In this document: positions 7,034-14,444 of the stretch, piece after piece | Layout of the letters: every line of letters begins with the position of its first letter | Position numbering within the stretch: position 1 is the stretch's first letter | Assembly: GCA_030431775.1 (NCBI GenBank) | Contig: JAUIHW010000033.1 | Span: 1 to 43,235 of the forward strand | Source: Gammaproteobacteria bacterium | GTDB lineage: Bacteria > Pseudomonadota > Gammaproteobacteria > Pseudomonadales > JAUIET01 | Direction: 5' to 3' | DNA: 43,235 nt | Made by a program: the position numbers and the translations under genes | The notes under the pieces: generated by a model | Seen by the model: the letters and a program-made list of their open reading frames with translations, nothing else | The model's database searches: none | Told to the model about the DNA's origin: nothing

Positions 7034-8254
7034 TCAATCGCCTTGAATCGCTGTCGAGTAGACGGCGATGTCCGCCGCGCTCATGCCCAATTGACGCGCA
7101 GTGTTCTGCCACCCTTTCAACGCAGCGGAAACCTCGTCGATGATGGCTTCGGCCTGATCGTCTTTCAGCGCAAAATAGGGTGCTGCTCTACGCGCGATAT
7201 TCAGATCTGCGTCCGGCCCTTCTTCTGATATCCAGGTGGTGAGCTCACGAACTTTCTCTTCCGACGGCACGGGATTCAAATCGTAGGCTGGCGATAAACG
7301 CCACTTGTCTTCCCTGTCATACAGAAAGCCATGGTTGCGCAGATGGTCATCGAGATTGCCAATCAACACACTGAAGATAATCCGCCGCCACAGTTCATGC
7401 AGATCTTTGGTCGGTTCGCTGGAATACATGCGGATACATTCTGCAATGTCGGTGTAGGTCGCCTCGTCGCCATCATTGAGGCCCAGTAAACTCATCGCCG
7501 ACAAAAAGGGGAGACGACTCCCATCGTGCCGATCAAAACGCGTGATCAGGGCGACCGGTCGACCGGCCACGTCCTGCAGCCGGGCCCGCGCGGCATTGAT
7601 ACCTGCTCTGGCAGCCATCGTCATCGCCAGCACTTCACCATGGGTGATACTGCGAACATCATCGGGTTTCGGAAACTTGGCAATGGCCAGCGTGCCGTCA
7701 TTGTCCATGACGGCTGACTTCGGTCGAGCACCGCCGAGCGGTGATCCTTCGTTCAATAGAAGCTTTAAGTCCTCAGCCGTTTCCGTATTGGTTTGAACAG
7801 CATCGGCCGCATTAATGAGCGCCGGCAACTGGATCAGTGGTGGCACGCGGTAGTGGCCGATATCGTGATCGAAACTGTCCTCGCCTTCGCGCCTGAATCG
7901 CAATGCGCCAATCCGAGTTTGATCGGTGATCGCCAGCAGATAGTCAATTTCTGACAGGGTTCGGTTTTCGCCAGATTTACGAAACGCACGGCGGACCAGT
8001 TGTTGCCCCCAGCGATCGGGTGCGGTATCCCGCAGCGCACCAGGCAGGGCTGATTTATCAGAAGTAGTGTAGATCTGTCCGCCGTCCAGCGGCAGATTGG
8101 CGGGATCGAGAGCAAACGCATCCGTGGCGTCCAACCACTCCTCAGCGTATTCAAAAACGGAGCTCTGACTGTTTCGCTTGGCGACATAGCGGCATCGACC
8201 GACCAAATGTGTCGCGCCGTTATGGTCAATGTAGATTTCGATGGTGTCCGTCAT
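7034..8254 (-). CDS. hipA: HipA-family Ser/Thr kinase toxin
   Basis: A 406-residue HipA-type kinase with N-terminal HipA_N-like domain (to about residue 110) and kinase-like core. Visible motifs are GSPLGGARPKSAV (ATP-binding loop), AIAKFP (conserved Lys), ITRFDRH, the catalytic loop NLDDHLRNHGFLYD, and LSPAYDLNP (metal-binding Asp). All key residues are present, so the kinase should be active. E. coli HipA phosphorylates glutamyl-tRNA synthetase and induces dormancy; whether this one shares the target is unknown. The start overlaps the hipB stop by four bases (ATGA), so antitoxin is made first and translation is coupled. Confidence 0.93.
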   Translation of the reverse strand: MTDTIEIYIDHNGATHLVGRCRYVAKRNSQSSVFEYAEEWLDATDAFALDPANLPLDGGQIYTTSDKSALPGALRDTAPDRWGQQLVRRAFRKSGENRTLSEIDYLLAITDQTRIGALRFRREGEDSFDHDIGHYRVPPLIQLPALINAADAVQTNTETAEDLKLLLNEGSPLGGARPKSAVMDNDGTLAIAKFPKPDDVRSITHGEVLAMTMAARAGINAARARLQDVAGRPVALITRFDRHDGSRLPFLSAMSLLGLNDGDEATYTDIAECIRMYSSEPTKDLHELWRRIIFSVLIGNLDDHLRNHGFLYDREDKWRLSPAYDLNPVPSEEKVRELTTWISEEGPDADLNIARRAAPYFALKDDQAEAIIDEVSAALKGWQNTARQLGMSAADIAVYSTAIQGD

Positions 8255-8586
8255 GAGCGGCCTCGCTTACGGCTGCGCGGCTGAATCTTTTTCGGCAGGC
8301 GATCTTCATCGATATCCAGCCCCAGGGTATCGGTACGCCGATCGGCCACGTCTCCGAGGCCTTCCACCAATCCAAGAATAGAGAGCACCGTCGCGTAGAT
8401 ACCCATTGAGACCGAGGGATCACCCCTCTCGACCTTATAGAGCGTGCCCCGGCTGATGAATGCCCGCTCCGCCATGGATACCGTCGATATACGGCGTTTT
8501 TTGCGCGCAACTGCAATGTCCTCACCCAATTTGATAAGGGCTTGACGGGCTGCTCTTGGCAGCGTGTTGGTTGCCTGCGTTTTCAT
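8251..8586 (-). CDS. hipB: HipB-like XRE-family antitoxin
   Basis: A 111-residue DNA-binding protein. The helix-turn-helix spans roughly residues 20-75: LGEDIAVARKKRRISTVSMAERAFISRGTLYKVERGDP, with the typical S-R-x-T-L-x-x-x-E-x-G recognition helix. A basic C-terminal tail (KKIQPRSRKRGRS) follows. It should neutralise HipA and repress the operon. An inverted repeat directly upstream of the ATG at 8586 is the likely operator. This variant is larger than E. coli HipB (88 residues) and has a longer C-terminal tail. Confidence 0.88.
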   Translation of the reverse strand: MKTQATNTLPRAARQALIKLGEDIAVARKKRRISTVSMAERAFISRGTLYKVERGDPSVSMGIYATVLSILGLVEGLGDVADRRTDTLGLDIDEDRLPKKIQPRSRKRGRS

Positions 8587-8588
8587 AA

Positions 8589-8641
8589 AATGTCTTATTT
8601 AATGAACCATATAGATTTAACTGTTCACAATATAAGACATT
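8589..8641 (-). promoter_or_regulatory. Candidate HipB operator (inverted repeat)
   Basis: Perfect 10-base arms AATGTCTTAT (8589-8598) and ATAAGACATT (8632-8641) flank a 33-base AT-rich centre directly upstream of the hipB start. The spacing and position suit two dyad-related binding sites around the hipBA promoter. The symmetry is seen; the role is inferred from known HipB autorepression. Confidence 0.55.
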
Positions 8642-8692
8642 ATTGACTATAAGCCCGATCAAGTCCAGATTTGATCCAACCTATGGAATTCC

Positions 8693-8796
8693 GGGGACAG
8701 ATACCTATTTCTCCGTGCTGTTTCTAATCTGTTAGCCCAGCGGGTCGGCTTTGATAGAAGCTCTCTTTGGGCAGAAGAGTTGAGTATACTGTCCCC
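8693..8796. repeat. REP-like miniature element with GGGGACAG ends
   Basis: A 104-base segment bounded by GGGGACAGATAC on the left (8693-8704, preceded by GAATTCC) and GTATACTGTCCCC on the right (8784-8796). The ends are inverted copies of a motif I associate with REP sequences moved by RAYT (Y1) transposases in proteobacteria. No transposase frame lies inside, so this would be a non-autonomous remnant. The inverted ends are visible; the RAYT link is from memory. Confidence 0.5.
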
Positions 8797-8804
8797 AGAT
8801 TTCA

Positions 8805-8844
8805 GAGTAGTTGAAATTCGGTCATGGCCCTGTTTTGACCCTCA
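8805..8844. repeat. 40-bp direct repeat, copy B
   Basis: The second copy of the 40-bp repeat also present at 6778-6817 (39 of 40 bases identical, same orientation). It begins nine bases after the REP-like right end. Here the methyltransferase start fragment is orphaned: the sequence that follows toward the P-type ATPase gene (AATTAATTAAG) shows no coding continuation on either side. Confidence 0.9.
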
Positions 8845-8894
8845 ATTAATTAAGTAAACTTGTATCTTGATTTCCACATTGATCAAAATTGCTT

Positions 8895-11582
8895 CTAACA
8901 TATTCGATTAGTCCTGGCGAGAACCCGCTCTTTCTCTTTCACTTGCTTGCGCAAGTATACCTTGTGTATTTCTTCCACCAACAATAAAACCAAAGCAATG
9001 CCGGCGAGTACCAGCCACTGCTCAATGGAGATGGGGCTGAGATCCAGTACCTTGCTGATACCCGGTGTATACATAGCGCCCACATGCACCAATTGAGCTA
9101 CTGGTACCGCCAGCACCAGGAAGGGGTTGGCAAAAAACCTGATGGCAAACAGCGAACGTGTTTCCGAGCGGCTGCACAGGGCATGAATGTTGCCAAAAAG
9201 CACCATCAACATCAGTGTCAGGTTACGGGCGTCTTCAATGGCTGCACCAGTGTTCATCAGGTAGGAATAGGTAGCGAACGCAAGTACGCCCATCGTAGTC
9301 CCCATGATCAGCACATGTTGAATGATATGGCTTTCGAAGATTGGCTCGGTGGGCCTACGAGGCACCTGTTTCAGCTCGTCTCCCTCTTTGGGCTCAAATG
9401 CCAGAGCAACATCCTGTAGGCCGTTGGCAACCAGATTGAGCCATAACAGTTGTACCGCAGTCATCGGCATCGGCAGCCCGGCCACCACAGTACAGAAGAA
9501 CAGCAGTAGCGCCGAAGCTCCGGTCGCCACTAACAGGGATATTACTTTACGGATATTGTTGTATACGATACGACCTTGTTCGATGCCGTCTACGATCGAC
9601 GCGAAATTGTCGTCGGTGATTATCAGGTCAGCGGTTTCCTTGGCGACATCGGTACCGCGTTTGCCCATAGCAATGCCGGCATTAGCACGGCGCATGGCTG
9701 GCGCGTCATTGACGCCGTCACCGGTTACTGCAACAAAATGACCCTGGCGCATAAAGCTGTCGACGATCTGTTCTTTCTGCTGTGGTTCGATGCGGGCAAA
9801 CAGCCTGGCATCACGAATCAGCTTATCGGCAGCATATTCACCGGCCTTGCCAGCTTCCCGAATCATCTTTCCTGTTACTACCGTGTCCTCCTTGCTGCAC
9901 AAACCCAACTCCAGGGATATGGAACGAGCAGTAGCGGGATGATCACCGGTGATCATCGCCACTTCTATTCCACCTGCACGGCAACGACTTATTGCGGACT
10001 TGGCTTCCGGCCTGACCGGGTCGATCATGCCCACCATGCCCAGGTAGGTCATTTCTCCCAACTCATCCATGGCATGCTTACCGTTCACCTTGCGATGCGC
10101 CAGGGCAAGTACCCGATATCCCCTGCTGGCCAGGTTTTCGAATTGGTCTTCGATCTGCTCGTGATTGATTGGTTCGCGTCCATCCGTGCCTTCCTGCCAC
10201 CGACACAGTTCCAGGAGTTTTTCCGGACTTCCCTTTACGTAGAGATGGGGCTGACTGGCATCCAGGTTGAGACTGCCGCTGAAAGCGCGTTCCGATTCAT
10301 AAGGTATAAGATCAAGTTGACGATGATTGTTGCGCTCCTGGCTCAACGACAAACCAAGCTTCTTCGCCAATACAAGAAAGGCCACATCAACTATGTCTCC
10401 GTCCGACACCCATTCGCCGCCGGAATAATTGAGATGACTTTCGTTGGCCAGCAAACCCGTCAGGCAGAGGTTCCGAAGTCTGTCCAGTTTCTCTCCGATA
10501 ACTTCACCTCCGGGCGCCACTCCTTCACCGGTAATTCTGAAACTGGAACCATCGGGCAGTATCGCCGTACGAATAGTCAGCTCATTCACCGTCAAGGTGC
10601 CGGTCTTGTCCGAACAGATAAACGTACAGGAACCCAACGCTTCCACCGCTACCAGTTTGCGAATGATCACATTCAGTTTTGCCATGCGTCGCATGCCAAT
10701 GGCGAGTGCAACTGTCAGCGCAGCCGGCAATCCTTCTGGAATCGTTGATACCGCCAGTCCAATTGCCATCATGATCATGCCCTCGGTGCCGTAGCCACCG
10801 CGGATAATCATCATGCCAACCAACAGAAGAATGCCTGCCAGAATTGCGGCCGCCACCTGGTACGTGAAACGACGCACGCGGATCATCAAAGGTGGCTCTG
10901 ATATTCGCTCCGCAGTTACCCGGTGGGCAATGTGGCCCAGTTGGGTGTGCAGGCCGGTAGACATTACCTCGCCCTGACCACGACCGTGGGTCACGATGGA
11001 GCCGGCAAAACACTGATTGACCCGGTCGGCTAGTGGTGCGTGCTCCATAACAATGGCATCGGCGTTCTTGGTGACCGCGTTGGATTCACCGGTCATCAGA
11101 GATTCATCAATGGCAAGGCTGGCACTGGCCTGCAATTTGATGTCGGCGGGCACCTTGTCGCCAGACGACAAAAACACCCAGTCACCAGGCACTAACTCTT
11201 CTGCATCGATCTTGCGCGGCTCTCCATCACGAATAACGCGCGCCTCACCACGAGTCATCTCCCGCAGTGCTGCGGCGGAACGCTGTGCCGAGTATTCCTG
11301 CACAGTTCCTATGCTGGCGTTGAGCAGCAGCACCGCCATGATAAAAATCGCATTTGGCAATTGCGACAGCGCCAGCGAGGCAAGTGCTGCAATCAGCAGA
11401 ATATAAATAAAAGGGCTTAGAAACTGCCGCAGGAATATTTGAGGAACGCCTGGCAGCGGTGGCGCTGGCAGCCGGTTGTAGCCGTATTGCTCACGATGCT
11501 GCGCCACCTCCTCGGAGGACAATCCTACTCGAGGACTCTGCGGATTGCTCCCAGCTTCAACTTCTGCTGCCAGTTCGCTCAA
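8895..11582 (-). CDS. P-type ATPase, P2A-like cation pump with atypical ion site
   Basis: About 895 residues with all catalytic modules: actuator TGES (near 164-167), phosphorylation loop CSDKTGTLT (Asp about 325), and hinge motif TGDGVNDAPA. It has a cation-ATPase N-terminal piece (GLSSEEVAQHREQYGYN) and about ten membrane segments. PEGLP in M4 places it near Ca2+ pumps. However, aligned by eye to SERCA, the M5 ligands Asn768 and Glu771 are Gly and Ala (LLVATGASALL) and the M6 Thr799-Asp800 are Ala-Asn (NLVANGLQDVAL), so the transported ion is uncertain. The start is a guess: TTG at 11582 is the first candidate in frame and lacks a clear ribosome site; a TTG at Leu21 is another choice. Confidence 0.9.
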   Translation of the reverse strand: MSELAAEVEAGSNPQSPRVGLSSEEVAQHREQYGYNRLPAPPLPGVPQIFLRQFLSPFIYILLIAALASLALSQLPNAIFIMAVLLLNASIGTVQEYSAQRSAAALREMTRGEARVIRDGEPRKIDAEELVPGDWVFLSSGDKVPADIKLQASASLAIDESLMTGESNAVTKNADAIVMEHAPLADRVNQCFAGSIVTHGRGQGEVMSTGLHTQLGHIAHRVTAERISEPPLMIRVRRFTYQVAAAILAGILLLVGMMIIRGGYGTEGMIMMAIGLAVSTIPEGLPAALTVALAIGMRRMAKLNVIIRKLVAVEALGSCTFICSDKTGTLTVNELTIRTAILPDGSSFRITGEGVAPGGEVIGEKLDRLRNLCLTGLLANESHLNYSGGEWVSDGDIVDVAFLVLAKKLGLSLSQERNNHRQLDLIPYESERAFSGSLNLDASQPHLYVKGSPEKLLELCRWQEGTDGREPINHEQIEDQFENLASRGYRVLALAHRKVNGKHAMDELGEMTYLGMVGMIDPVRPEAKSAISRCRAGGIEVAMITGDHPATARSISLELGLCSKEDTVVTGKMIREAGKAGEYAADKLIRDARLFARIEPQQKEQIVDSFMRQGHFVAVTGDGVNDAPAMRRANAGIAMGKRGTDVAKETADLIITDDNFASIVDGIEQGRIVYNNIRKVISLLVATGASALLLFFCTVVAGLPMPMTAVQLLWLNLVANGLQDVALAFEPKEGDELKQVPRRPTEPIFESHIIQHVLIMGTTMGVLAFATYSYLMNTGAAIEDARNLTLMLMVLFGNIHALCSRSETRSLFAIRFFANPFLVLAVPVAQLVHVGAMYTPGISKVLDLSPISIEQWLVLAGIALVLLLVEEIHKVYLRKQVKEKERVLARTNRIC

Positions 11583-11877
11583 TTTGCTACCACAATAGCA
11601 ATCGGTATGGCACCGGGTGATCAGAGCCGGGCAGGCGCAACATGGAGCTGGGAATTCCTATGCAGCTATAGACCAGCAGACCGTCGTCTTCGAGTATTGA
11701 TTGTGAACCCATGCGGAGCACCATTCTTCACTTGAATTTCTCATCGAATAGAAAGTAAAAACCATGGGTTACAGAATTCTTACAACCGCGTAGCAGGGCA
11801 TTGACCTTTATCAAGAAAGTTACCGATTAATGCTGTTGTGCCTGCCTTGCCACACAGGTTCTCCAACGCAGGACGCT
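11583..11877. other. Intergenic stretch upstream of the P-type ATPase
   Basis: Roughly 295 bases between the ATPase start region and the DUF1214 stop. The ATPase frame stays open for some distance past 11582 but without ATG, so the true start or an earlier disruption could lie here. I see no other gene, no obvious terminator, and no repeat. Confidence 0.4.
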
Positions 11878-13077
11878 TTAGCGCGGCGCGATCTCGTCGA
11901 AGGGCACGACACGGGCCTTCGGCGTTTCGATCTCTCCTTCGGGCAGCATAAAGCGCCAATAGATCGACCCACTCCCGCGGCCTTCGGTGTCGAGCCAGTT
12001 GGGCACGCCAGGGTCGCGGTGCGCCACAACAATGCGAAAGCTCCCGTCGGGTTCAAGCTGGGTCTGGGCACGATTGAGTGAAATACGACGATTGGCGTAG
12101 TCTAAGGTCTGCCCCCACGCGTTCCACAACACCACGTTGGCCATGCGGCACTTGGGGAAGCGACCGGTGATCACCAACGCCTCGTCGGGGCCAAGAGCAA
12201 ATGGCGCCATGGTGTAGGCCGCGTCCGCGGCGGCGTAGGCGAGGGTTCCCGGCTTTTGCGGTGCGTTGAAGACGTTGGGCACCTCAGAGACCCAGCTCGG
12301 CATAGGGTCGGGAGTGGGCATGTCGACCGTGCGACTTCGCAGGTAATGGTCAACACGTCGGATGCTCGCGGCGATCGAAGCGTCGTTCGGCGTCGGGGGC
12401 GGTGGCCCGGGGTCGAGCACCTCGATCGAGATCGGTACGTGCACGTGATGGTCAGCAGCAACCGACGTCTTCTCTTCGAAGTAGTGGCGGGTCGTCACGC
12501 GCACGGCGTCCTCGGGCAGCGGGAACCAGTTTCGCTCCCGCGGCTCGCCGCCGAGGATAACTTCAAAGCTTCCATCTTCGGCGATGTCGTACTGGCTGTC
12601 GTTGATCACGCCAGCCACGCGACCGGAGTAGCCTTCGCTTCGCCCGCCGGCCTCGATTGTGATCGAGGAATAAACCGCACCGGCCTGGTTGCTCCGCACG
12701 CGATAGACCTGGCCGCCGTCGATCACGGCCGTCCAGTAGATTGCATCCGGGTTGTCGCCGTTCACCTTGCGGATCGGCGACACCTGATGCTCGAAACGCG
12801 GATGCGTGGGTGTGGCCTCGAGCTGGATCAAGAGCGCCTGCTCGAGGACGTGCATCAAGAAGCGATGCCCATCGGCGATGTCGGCGGCCCCGCGAATGCG
12901 CGGGTTTTCTTCGCTCAGGAAGTCGCGGCGCACGGTCTCGAGGGTCTCGAGCAGCTCGTCGAAAGCCTGCGCCGACTGCGTTTGTGGCTCTGTCGCGGTC
13001 GCCGGCTCGGGAACGGAACCGTCAGCCGAGGCGCAGACGAGCACGAACGGCACGGTCAAAAGAAAGAGGAAACGCAT
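11878..13077 (-). CDS. Exported DUF1214-domain protein
   Basis: A 399-residue protein from the ATG at 13077, which follows a GGAGAG ribosome site and opens a signal peptide (MRFLFLLTVPFVLVCASA). The N-terminal half has YRVRSNQAGAVYSSITIE; the C-terminal DUF1214 domain is very clear: AADAAYTMAPFALGPDEALV, CRMANVVLWNAWGQTLDY, and FRIVVAHRDPGVPNWLD, ending in WRFMLPEGE. Family members are exported or membrane-linked and of unknown function, often paired with DUF1254. The gene is markedly more GC-rich than its neighbours, which suggests horizontal acquisition. It stands alone. Confidence 0.85.
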   Translation of the reverse strand: MRFLFLLTVPFVLVCASADGSVPEPATATEPQTQSAQAFDELLETLETVRRDFLSEENPRIRGAADIADGHRFLMHVLEQALLIQLEATPTHPRFEHQVSPIRKVNGDNPDAIYWTAVIDGGQVYRVRSNQAGAVYSSITIEAGGRSEGYSGRVAGVINDSQYDIAEDGSFEVILGGEPRERNWFPLPEDAVRVTTRHYFEEKTSVAADHHVHVPISIEVLDPGPPPPTPNDASIAASIRRVDHYLRSRTVDMPTPDPMPSWVSEVPNVFNAPQKPGTLAYAAADAAYTMAPFALGPDEALVITGRFPKCRMANVVLWNAWGQTLDYANRRISLNRAQTQLEPDGSFRIVVAHRDPGVPNWLDTEGRGSGSIYWRFMLPEGEIETPKARVVPFDEIAPR

Positions 13078-13309
13078 GGTTGTTGGCTCTCCCAGGTTGA
13101 GGTGTAAGCAGAATAAACGCCATGTTGGCCACATACAAGCAAACGCGGAGTCGCTGCAGACGATGAGCTTGGGCAACTAGCCATGAGTAAGTAACCCGGA
13201 TCGAGCAGTTGTTGGCAACTGGCAGGCTAAAGCGCGCGCCGTTGGACGGAGCAAAAATTACAGCCGCACCTCGCTTAATCGCTGCACGCTCACCCAGCGC
13301 TACGCGCGC

Positions 13310-14239
13310 CTATGGTTTGTCTGCCACGTCCGCATTGTCGCCCGGCTCTTCCGCAGGCGGCTGTTCAACATAGACCAGCATTTGGTCTCCCTGGCGCTTG
13401 GCAATTTTGCGCAGTTTCTCAACCAGGATTTCGGTTAGCAGCTGGCCGGCGGGCAAAATGAGTATACCCTGGTCATTACAAAGATCGCGAGTGAGTGCCA
13501 TACCCGCGCGCAGACTGCCAGCCGTCAGCTTTTGCTCCTGTAAGGATTCCTGATACTGCTGCTCATTTACAATGTGGCTGAGGAAACGATCAACAATTTC
13601 TGCGTCGTAACGAGAAGACTTATTGCTGCTCAGGTACTCGATTGCTTCGTTAGTGGTCAGGCAGCTGTCCAGCAGCTTACCCCGCAGCAACGCATCAAAG
13701 TCTTTTGCAACACAAAGCACTTTGGCAAGAAGCTGTATTTCATCGCCCTTCAGGCCTTGCGGATAACCGCTGCCGTCGATTAACTCGCAGTGCTGATAAA
13801 TGGTTTCGGCGACCTTCTCTAATGGCTGCAGAACCATCAGAGCATCGTGGGCGATTTCCGGGTGGCGTCGGAATAGCTGAAATTCATCTTTGTCAAGCCT
13901 GACTACCGGAGAGGAGGTCAATGAGTCCGGCAAAGCCAGTTTGCCGATATCACAAAGTATCGCTGCCAGATACAGAGTTTGCGCGTCATCTTGGTTCAGT
14001 CCCAGCTCCAAGGCGAATTGCCGTGTTCGGTGGCCGAGACGCCGCAGAGACTCGGCGCTTCTACCGCTGCGTTCGCCGAACAAGCTGGAAAACACTTCCA
14101 CTGTTGCCGTATAGGCCGCTTCCAACGCCTGCTTCGACAAAAACAGCTCTCTGGAGCGGTTTTCCAACAACTGCTCAGCGTGTTTTCTGGCGGTGCGTTC
14201 GCGGTCAAGCGCGCGCTGCAGTCGCTCCGGTGTGCTCAT
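13310..14239 (-). CDS. Degenerate HD-GYP protein, likely partner of the H-NOX/c-di-GMP system
   Basis: A 309-residue protein. Residues 1-45 form an Arg/Glu-rich helix (LDRERTARKHAEQLLENRSREL) nearly matching the start of the histidine kinase HnoK downstream. Residues 45-220 are an HD-GYP domain, but the HD pair is Cys96-Asp97 (LCDIGK) and the HHE motif is H150-C151-E152; GYP at 158-160 and H126 (RRHPEIA) remain. Metal binding is therefore probably impaired. In Shewanella a degenerate HD-GYP, HnoD, tunes the phosphodiesterase HnoB; this protein differs by lacking a receiver domain. A C-terminal region (230-309) has a GMALTRDLCNDQGILILPAGQ module seen after many HD-GYP domains. Divergent from hnoB. 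Function inferred from context. Confidence 0.85.
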   Translation of the reverse strand: MSTPERLQRALDRERTARKHAEQLLENRSRELFLSKQALEAAYTATVEVFSSLFGERSGRSAESLRRLGHRTRQFALELGLNQDDAQTLYLAAILCDIGKLALPDSLTSSPVVRLDKDEFQLFRRHPEIAHDALMVLQPLEKVAETIYQHCELIDGSGYPQGLKGDEIQLLAKVLCVAKDFDALLRGKLLDSCLTTNEAIEYLSSNKSSRYDAEIVDRFLSHIVNEQQYQESLQEQKLTAGSLRAGMALTRDLCNDQGILILPAGQLLTEILVEKLRKIAKRQGDQMLVYVEQPPAEEPGDNADVADKP

Positions 14240-14444
14240 GGTTTGTACAAAGGGACCGGCGTTGTATTAATGACTGTTCTGTACTGTTCGTTAAGTCGGC
14301 AAGCTGTCGGAAAACTGTAGTCGTTTTCGACCAGCAGTCAGCTGCTCCTGAAGATCGGCTCACACGGGCTACGAAAGTGGCCTACACTCAATCAGATAGG
14401 CTGACGCAGATTTCAGCTTTCATGGAATGAAATGAGCCCGCAGT
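14240..14444. promoter_or_regulatory. Divergent control region of the H-NOX cluster
   Basis: About 205 bases between the HD-GYP gene and hnoB must hold both promoters. An inverted repeat TTTCAT-GGA-ATGAAA occupies 14418-14432, ending 12 bases before the hnoB start, where it would overlap the ribosome-binding area. I see no convincing FNR/DNR or NsrR-type site by eye. No small gene is apparent. Confidence 0.4.

Noticed and set aside
9576-10748. Plus-strand open frame of 390 codons opposite the P-type ATPase
   Set aside because: It is the antisense shadow of a clear ATPase gene; the translation has no recognisable domain and no ribosome site.
12256-13107. Plus-strand open frame of 283 codons opposite the DUF1214 gene
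   Set aside because: Long antisense frames are expected in GC-rich genes; the minus strand has signal peptide and family motifs.
11878-13176. Longer N-terminus for the DUF1214 protein (start 13176)
   Set aside because: The extra 33 residues precede a good signal peptide and lack a ribosome site; ATG 13077 fits better.
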